From Rikenellaceae bacterium (GTDB lineage Bacteria > Bacteroidota > Bacteroidia > Bacteroidales > UBA932), in assembly GCA_900769885.1 (NCBI GenBank), contig CAAGIG010000071.1, positions 1 through 20,004 on the forward strand: a stretch of DNA of 20,004 nt, written 5' to 3'. The notes below the pieces were generated by a model. That model made no database searches. It was not told where the DNA came from and saw nothing but the letters and a program-made list of their open reading frames with translations. Every line of letters begins with the position of its first letter. The first letter of the stretch is position 1. Shown here piece by piece: positions 15,267 to 20,004 of the stretch. Both the position numbers and the translations under genes were made by a program.

Positions 15267-17594
15267 ATGCGCACAAAATTCTTTTTGTTCTGCGTAGCAT
15301 TTCTATCTGTGCTCGCAGTGCAACTTTATGCTGATGAAAAATCTCAGTCACCACTATATTCAGAACAAATACCTACCGATGCACATATCGTAGGGCACAT
15401 TCTGGACAAAAATACCAAGGAACACCTTCCATATATCAATGTGTACCTTCAAGGGACAATGATTGGTACATCTACAGATGAAACAGGTCACTATTTTTTC
15501 AAAAATCTCCCTATTGGAGAGCATACTATTGTTGTTTCAGCCATTGGCTATAAGACAGAAACCAGAACTGTTTCCCTTACCGCAGGACAGACTCTGGAAA
15601 TTGATATTCAAATCGAGGAAGATTTCATAAGTCTTGACGGAGTAGTGGTTTCAGCCAACAGAACCGAGACTACACGCCGCCTTGCTCCCACTCTTGTAAA
15701 TGTTATGAGTGGTGCTGCTTTTGAGGCAACCACCTCTACCTGTGTGGCAGACGGATTGAATTTCCAACCCGGAGTGAGGGTCGAAAACAATTGCCAGAAT
15801 TGTGGTTTCCAACAAATCAGAATCAATGGTCTGGATGGTCCATATACTCAGATTCTGATCGATTCACGTCCTATTTTCAATGCCCTTTCAGGTGTTTATG
15901 GTATTGAACAAATACCTGTAAATATGGTAGATAGAGTTGAGGTTATGCGCGGTGGCGGTTCTGCTCTGTTCGGTTCTTCAGCTATCGCAGGAACAGTCAA
16001 TATCATTACAAAGGAACCTGCTACAAATTCTGCCTCTTTGTCTCATTCGACTACATCTATAGGTGGAACATCGGCTTTGGACAATATTACAATGCTCAAT
16101 GCTTCGCTTGTAACTGACGATCATAAAATGGGTATTGCGGTGTTTGGACAAAACCGCCAGAGAGACGGATATGATGCCAATGGGGATGGTTATACAGAAC
16201 TTCCTACCATTAACAGCCAGAATATTGGAACCCGTATGTTTTTGAAAACCGGTACATATTCGAGAATAACAGGAGAGTATCACCATTTGCAGGAGTATCG
16301 CAGAGGTGGGGATTCATTGAGTATTCCTCCTCACGAGGCAAATATTGCAGAAGAGGTGACTCACAGCATCAATACGGGAAGTGTGAAATTTGATTATTTT
16401 GCCCCAAATGAAAAGCATCGTCTGAGTATCTTCGGTTCAATACAACATATTGACAGAGAGAGTTATTATGGTGCAGGACAGAATCCCAATGCTTATGGAG
16501 GAACCACCGATTTGACTTGGGTGGCAGGTGCTCAATACAATTATAAATTTGACAAATGTATTTTTATGCCTGCAGAGTTTATAGCCGGTATGGAATTCAA
16601 TCAGGATATTCTTCAGGATGTTATGCACGGTTATAACAGAGTTTTGAACCAGAATACAAACATTGCGAGTGTTTTTGTCCAAAATGAGTGGAAGAATGCG
16701 CAGTGGAGTTTCCTGATTGGTGGTCGTCTGGACAAACACAATCTTATCGACCATTTGATTTTCAGCCCGAGGGTGACTATGAGATATAATCCGATAAAGG
16801 ATATTAATCTTAGGGCGAGCTACTCTTTCGGATTCCGTGCCCCTCAGGCTTTTGATGAGGATTTGCATATTGACAACGTGGGGGGAACTGTTTCAATGAT
16901 TCGTCTTGCTGATAATTTGAAAGAGGAAAAATCCCAGAGTGTCAATGTTTCTGCTGATTTCTATTTTGGAGAAAATGAGTGGAGAGGAAATCTTTTGGTG
17001 GAAGGTTTTTATACCTATTTGTACAATGTTTTTGCCCTTCGTGAAGTTGGGGTTGAGAATGGTGTGATAATCAAGGAGCGTTACAATGAATCGGGTGCAG
17101 AGGTTTATGGTGGAACTATTGAAGGTAAAGTTGCATATAAGAATATGTGGCAGTTCCAGGCGGGATTTACATTGCAGGAGGCCCTCTATAAAGAGGCCCG
17201 TTCGTGGAGTGATGACCCGAATGTCGGAGCTACCAGAAAGATGTTCCGTTCTCCCAACACTTATGGTTACTTTACCACATCATACAATCCAATAGAACCA
17301 TTAGGAATCTCAGTTACAGGAACATATACAGGAAAAATGCTTGTTGAACACTATGCAGGATATATTGAACACGACAGAACTGAGACCACTCCTGCTTTCT
17401 TTGATATGAATGTGAAACTTAATTATGATTTCAAATTGTACAAAAATATCATCCTTTCTGTCTATGCAGGAGTGAAGAATGTATTTAACTCATATCAGAA
17501 GGATTTTGACATTGGAGCAGATAGGGATTCTGGATATATCTATGGCCCGGGACTCCCAAGATCGTATTATGGAGGAATCAAAATAAGTTACTAA
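15267..17594 (+). CDS. TonB-dependent outer-membrane receptor with CxxC plug motif
   Basis: 775 residues. A signal peptide (about 1-22) is followed by a CarboxypepD_reg-like domain at about 38-115 (VGHILDKNT, TDETGHYFFKNLPIGEHTI). The plug lies at about 130-245, with IRINGLDGPY, ILIDSRPIF and VEVMRGGGSALFGSSAIAGTVNIIT, and the rest is a 22-strand-type barrel ending SYYGGIKISY. The plug contains C159 and the pair C176/C179 in NNCQNCGF just before the IRINGL strand. Receptors with this CxxC are common in Bacteroidota and are placed among metal or cofactor importers, but the exact ligand is not settled here. It lacks SusD, so it is not a Sus glycan system. The upstream HxH protein suggests metal or metal-chelate uptake. 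Energy would come from TonB-ExbBD encoded elsewhere. Confidence 0.93.
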   Translation: MRTKFFLFCVAFLSVLAVQLYADEKSQSPLYSEQIPTDAHIVGHILDKNTKEHLPYINVYLQGTMIGTSTDETGHYFFKNLPIGEHTIVVSAIGYKTETRTVSLTAGQTLEIDIQIEEDFISLDGVVVSANRTETTRRLAPTLVNVMSGAAFEATTSTCVADGLNFQPGVRVENNCQNCGFQQIRINGLDGPYTQILIDSRPIFNALSGVYGIEQIPVNMVDRVEVMRGGGSALFGSSAIAGTVNIITKEPATNSASLSHSTTSIGGTSALDNITMLNASLVTDDHKMGIAVFGQNRQRDGYDANGDGYTELPTINSQNIGTRMFLKTGTYSRITGEYHHLQEYRRGGDSLSIPPHEANIAEEVTHSINTGSVKFDYFAPNEKHRLSIFGSIQHIDRESYYGAGQNPNAYGGTTDLTWVAGAQYNYKFDKCIFMPAEFIAGMEFNQDILQDVMHGYNRVLNQNTNIASVFVQNEWKNAQWSFLIGGRLDKHNLIDHLIFSPRVTMRYNPIKDINLRASYSFGFRAPQAFDEDLHIDNVGGTVSMIRLADNLKEEKSQSVNVSADFYFGENEWRGNLLVEGFYTYLYNVFALREVGVENGVIIKERYNESGAEVYGGTIEGKVAYKNMWQFQAGFTLQEALYKEARSWSDDPNVGATRKMFRSPNTYGYFTTSYNPIEPLGISVTGTYTGKMLVEHYAGYIEHDRTETTPAFFDMNVKLNYDFKLYKNIILSVYAGVKNVFNSYQKDFDIGADRDSGYIYGPGLPRSYYGGIKISY

Positions 17595-17605
17595 GGAATT
17601 ATTCG

Positions 17606-17625
17606 TATATTTGTCATAAATGACA
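17606..17625 (+). promoter_or_regulatory. Promoter -7 box overlapped by a perfect dyad
   Basis: TATATTTG at 17606-17613 is an exact Bacteroidota -7 box, placed 27 bases before the metallopeptidase ATG. No good -33 match is seen. A perfect inverted repeat TGTCAT-AA-ATGACA occupies 17612-17625. It covers the last two bases of the box and the predicted transcription start, as expected of an operator. Confidence 0.6.
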
Positions 17626-17640
17626 GAAATATAATTCAAA

Positions 17641-19668
17641 ATGAAAAGAACTCTATTATTAACTTGTTTGTCTCTGTTTGCTGTAGTTGGATGCAGACAG
17701 ACGGAATCTATTGAAATGTCAAATATTTCCCAAGAAACGATTGCCAAGGCGACTGATGCAGTATCAGGTAAGGCGTATGATGATGCTTTAGCTCAAAAGG
17801 GAATTATCCAGGTCGCTTCTTTGTGGAGAAGCGAGGATGGTACTCCTGAAGATTTTATCGAATTTGTCTCTACCAACATTATGCCTGATGAGCAGAGCCG
17901 AAGAGTTTTGTTCAACAAATTGTCAACAGCTTTTGAAGCTATCTATGGTGCAGCCAATCAGCTTACTGTAGATTTGTTGCTTCCTGTACACCTTTCAGGG
18001 GGAGAATTGACTGATATAGATTACATTTTTAGCGGATATAGTCCTTCTGCTCATTTCAGTGATGATATGTATACAAATAAGGTGGCATTCATTACAGCAT
18101 TGAACTTCCCTTCGTATTCTCTTGCTCAGAAAAATGAATTGGGAAGAGAGTGGTCGCGCGAGCAATGGGCGTATGCCAGAATGGGAGATATCTTCACAAA
18201 CAGAGTTCCTGCCTGGGTTAATCAGGAGTCGAACAGTGCCTATAGCAATGGTGAAAACTATATTGCTTCTTACAATATTATGATGGGACACCTTCTTTCG
18301 GAGAGTGGTGAAAAATTGTTCCCTGAAGATATGGTTCTCCTTTCGCACTGGAATCTTCGTGATGAAATCAAATCGAATTATGCTGATGTTCCCAATGCTT
18401 TTGAAAAGCAGCAAATGATTTATAAAGTGATGGAACATATTGCTTGTCAAACTATTCCCGAGGGAGTTATTAACAATCCTGAATATGATTGGGCTCCATA
18501 TTCCAATAAAGTATATAAAGATGGAAAAGAGGTCTCTTTGTCGGCTGAGGGTGCACGCCGTTACCAGATGATTCTGGATATCTACAAAGCCGGTTTGAAT
18601 CTTGACAAGTTCAATACTGATTTGAATACAGGTATCAAACGTAATTTTGAAGGAGATGTTGAAATCTCGGACAAAGATGTTGAGGAGATGTTCATCAACC
18701 TTATCACCAGTGATGAAATCAGACAAGTGGCTCAAATTATCAAAGAGAGACTTGGCAGGGATTTGCAACCTTATGACATCTGGTACGATGGATTCAAGAG
18801 TCGTTCAACCATTTCTGAGGATGAACTTACAGCAAAGACCAGAAAACTTTATCCTGATGCAAAGGCTTTTGAAAAAGATATGCCCAATATGCTTCAGAAT
18901 CTTGGATTTACCTCTCAGGATGCAAAATATTTGAGCAGTAAAATTGTTGTTGAGGGGGCCAGAGGTTCAGGACACGCGTGGGGAGCAGTCGGCAGATGGG
19001 AACCTTCGAGACTTCGAACCCGTATCGGCGATAAAGGTATGGACTATAAAGGTTATAATATCGCAGTTCACGAATTCGGACATAATGTGGAACAGACATT
19101 GAGTTTGTATGATGTTGACCATTATATGCTTAGGGGTGTTCCTAATACAGCTTTCACAGAAGCTCTTGCGTTCATTTTCCAGAAACGCGATTTGAAATTG
19201 CTCGGTTATCCCCAACAAGTGGATGACGATACCACATTGGATATTTTCTGGGGTGCATACGAAATTATGGGGGTTTCATTGGTAGATATGTATGCCTGGA
19301 GATGGTTGTATGAGAATCCTGATGCGACAGCCGAACAACTTCGCGATGCTGTGATTTCTATCGCAAAAGAGGTATGGAACAAATATTATGAACCTGTTTT
19401 GGGAACACACGATTCACCTATCCTTGCGATTTACTCTCATATGGTAAACAGCCCTATGTACCTTCCCAACTATCCTATCGGTCATATTATCGAATTCCAA
19501 TTGGAAGAACATCTTGCCGGTCTGAGTGACAAGGAATTTGCTCAGGAAATCAAAAGAATCTTTACAATCGGAACACTTACCCCTCACTTGTGGATGGAAG
19601 AGGCAGTCGGTTCAAAGGTAAGCACCGAACCTCTAATCAAAGCAGTAAGCAGAATAATCAACAAATAG
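17641..19668 (+). CDS. Lipoprotein zinc metallopeptidase (HEFGH, M3-like gluzincin)
   Basis: 675 residues with a lipoprotein signal ending VVGC (C18), so the mature protein is lipid-anchored, probably in the outer membrane. The catalytic motif HEFGH is at 477-481, and a candidate third zinc ligand E507 sits in AFTEALAF, 30 residues after the first histidine. This is similar to the HEFGH...E spacing of M3 oligopeptidases. Most of the rest is predicted helical, also like M3 peptidases, but I cannot align it to a named enzyme. It probably cleaves peptides at the cell surface or in the periplasm. It follows the TonB receptor by 46 bases, with its own probable promoter and a perfect dyad over the start site. 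A strong inverted repeat ends the transcript. Alternative: a catalytic lipoprotein of another gluzincin family. Confidence 0.8.
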   Translation: MKRTLLLTCLSLFAVVGCRQTESIEMSNISQETIAKATDAVSGKAYDDALAQKGIIQVASLWRSEDGTPEDFIEFVSTNIMPDEQSRRVLFNKLSTAFEAIYGAANQLTVDLLLPVHLSGGELTDIDYIFSGYSPSAHFSDDMYTNKVAFITALNFPSYSLAQKNELGREWSREQWAYARMGDIFTNRVPAWVNQESNSAYSNGENYIASYNIMMGHLLSESGEKLFPEDMVLLSHWNLRDEIKSNYADVPNAFEKQQMIYKVMEHIACQTIPEGVINNPEYDWAPYSNKVYKDGKEVSLSAEGARRYQMILDIYKAGLNLDKFNTDLNTGIKRNFEGDVEISDKDVEEMFINLITSDEIRQVAQIIKERLGRDLQPYDIWYDGFKSRSTISEDELTAKTRKLYPDAKAFEKDMPNMLQNLGFTSQDAKYLSSKIVVEGARGSGHAWGAVGRWEPSRLRTRIGDKGMDYKGYNIAVHEFGHNVEQTLSLYDVDHYMLRGVPNTAFTEALAFIFQKRDLKLLGYPQQVDDDTTLDIFWGAYEIMGVSLVDMYAWRWLYENPDATAEQLRDAVISIAKEVWNKYYEPVLGTHDSPILAIYSHMVNSPMYLPNYPIGHIIEFQLEEHLAGLSDKEFAQEIKRIFTIGTLTPHLWMEEAVGSKVSTEPLIKAVSRIINK

Positions 19669-19695
19669 GGACTAAAGTCTCTTAGCCCGAAATAG

Positions 19696-19734
19696 TAGCC
19701 GCTATTACCAGTCAGTTGTTAGTAATAGCGGCTA
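19696..19734. terminator. Long inverted repeat between convergent genes
   Basis: A perfect 13-base stem pairs TAGCCGCTATTAC (19696-19708) with 19722-19734, around a 13-base loop. It is followed by a short AT-rich stretch rather than a clean T run. It stands between the metallopeptidase gene and the convergent Rpn-type gene, so it probably acts as a bidirectional terminator. Confidence 0.7.
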
Positions 19735-19773
19735 TTTATATGCTTATAATTGGGAATGTACTTTATCTGAGGC

Positions 19774-20004
19774 TTACAATTTCTCAATCTGTTCTCTGGT
19801 CAGATTGCTACATTTAATAATCAAATCGATAGCAATTCCTTCAGCCTTCATTTTTCTTGCCATTCGCATAGATTCTTGTTCGATTCCTCGTTCAATTCCT
19901 TGTGCGATTCCGATTTTTATACCTCTCTCAACGCCTTTATCAAAACCGACTTCCATTCCTTCCTCAAGTCCCATATCGTATTGGTACTGCATCTGGTTTC
20001 GTCT
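19774..20004 (-). CDS. Rpn/PD-(D/E)XK nuclease-family transposase protein, C-terminal fragment
   Basis: The minus-strand frame is open from the right edge to a stop at 19774, so the gene starts outside the window; the ATG at 19992 is internal. The visible 76 residues hold a run with glycine at every fourth position (GLEEGMEVGFDKGVERG, continuing through GIEQ), then a charged helix and the ending SNLTREQIEKL. This tail is typical of the C-terminus of Rpn-type proteins (recombination-promoting nuclease, PDDEXK_2 family), which often end in long repeats of GxxxG and a final helix of the form (L/I)S.E.I..L. The nuclease domain is not in view, so catalytic residues cannot be checked. Such genes are common, rapidly varying accessory genes in Bacteroidota. 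Confidence 0.7.
   Translation of the reverse strand, partial: RRNQMQYQYDMGLEEGMEVGFDKGVERGIKIGIAQGIERGIEQESMRMARKMKAEGIAIDLIIKCSNLTREQIEKL

Noticed and set aside
17995..18768. 257-residue minus-strand ORF inside the metallopeptidase gene
   Set aside because: It is a shadow of a gene with a full-length lipoprotein signal and catalytic motif; there is no independent evidence for it.
19690..19740. Long inverted repeat considered as an insertion-sequence end
   Set aside because: There is no transposase with matching ends or target duplication, and the position between convergent stop codons fits a terminator better.

Overview
The window looks like a low-GC (about 40%) Bacteroidota chromosome, most likely order Bacteroidales. 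Three things support this. Promoters carry the Bacteroidota -7 box TAnnTTTG, with a TTTG-like -33 element, and no strong Shine-Dalgarno sequences are visible. The proteins include a CarboxypepD_reg-like/TonB-dependent receptor, an SPFH protein paired with a small Arc-type ribbon-helix-helix protein, a long PpiD/SurA-type foldase and an Rpn-type nuclease tail. The gene content is mostly core and chromosomal. I see no prophage, insertion sequence, CRISPR array, rRNA or tRNA.

Layout. 1-188 (-): the N-terminus of RuvB, cut by the window edge, divergent from the next block. 494-7738 (+): a tight run of mfd (transcription-coupled repair), coaX (CoA synthesis), a FadL-like outer-membrane barrel protein, an exported TPR protein and LptC (LPS export). 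Gaps are -14 to 30 bases, so this is probably one operon. 7798-9882 (+): a membrane-anchored parvulin foldase (PpiD/SurA type) with its own probable promoter and a strong terminator. 10015-11118 (-): ychF, whose terminator stands back to back with the preceding one. 11181-13522 (+): an exported endonuclease/exonuclease/phosphatase-fold protein, then the thymidylate pair thyA-folA. 13594-14736 (-): a two-gene unit of SPFH protein and a 53-residue ribbon-helix-helix protein, with a textbook Bacteroidota promoter. 14868-19668 (+): a small membrane protein with three HxH motifs, a TonB-dependent receptor with a CxxC in the plug, and a lipoprotein zinc metallopeptidase. 19774-20004 (-): the C-terminal tail of an Rpn/PD-(D/E)XK family protein, cut by the right edge.

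How the genes work together. The left half combines DNA repair (ruvB, mfd) with outer-membrane biogenesis: LptC, a periplasmic foldase, and two uncharacterised exported proteins co-transcribed with lptC. The thyA-folA pair is the standard dTMP cycle, in which ThyA makes dihydrofolate and FolA reduces it. The most interesting accessory part is 14.8-19.7 kb: a His-rich small membrane protein, a receptor and a metallopeptidase. The first two look like a metal (or metal-chelate) uptake unit. The peptidase follows with its own promoter, over which lies a perfect operator-like dyad.
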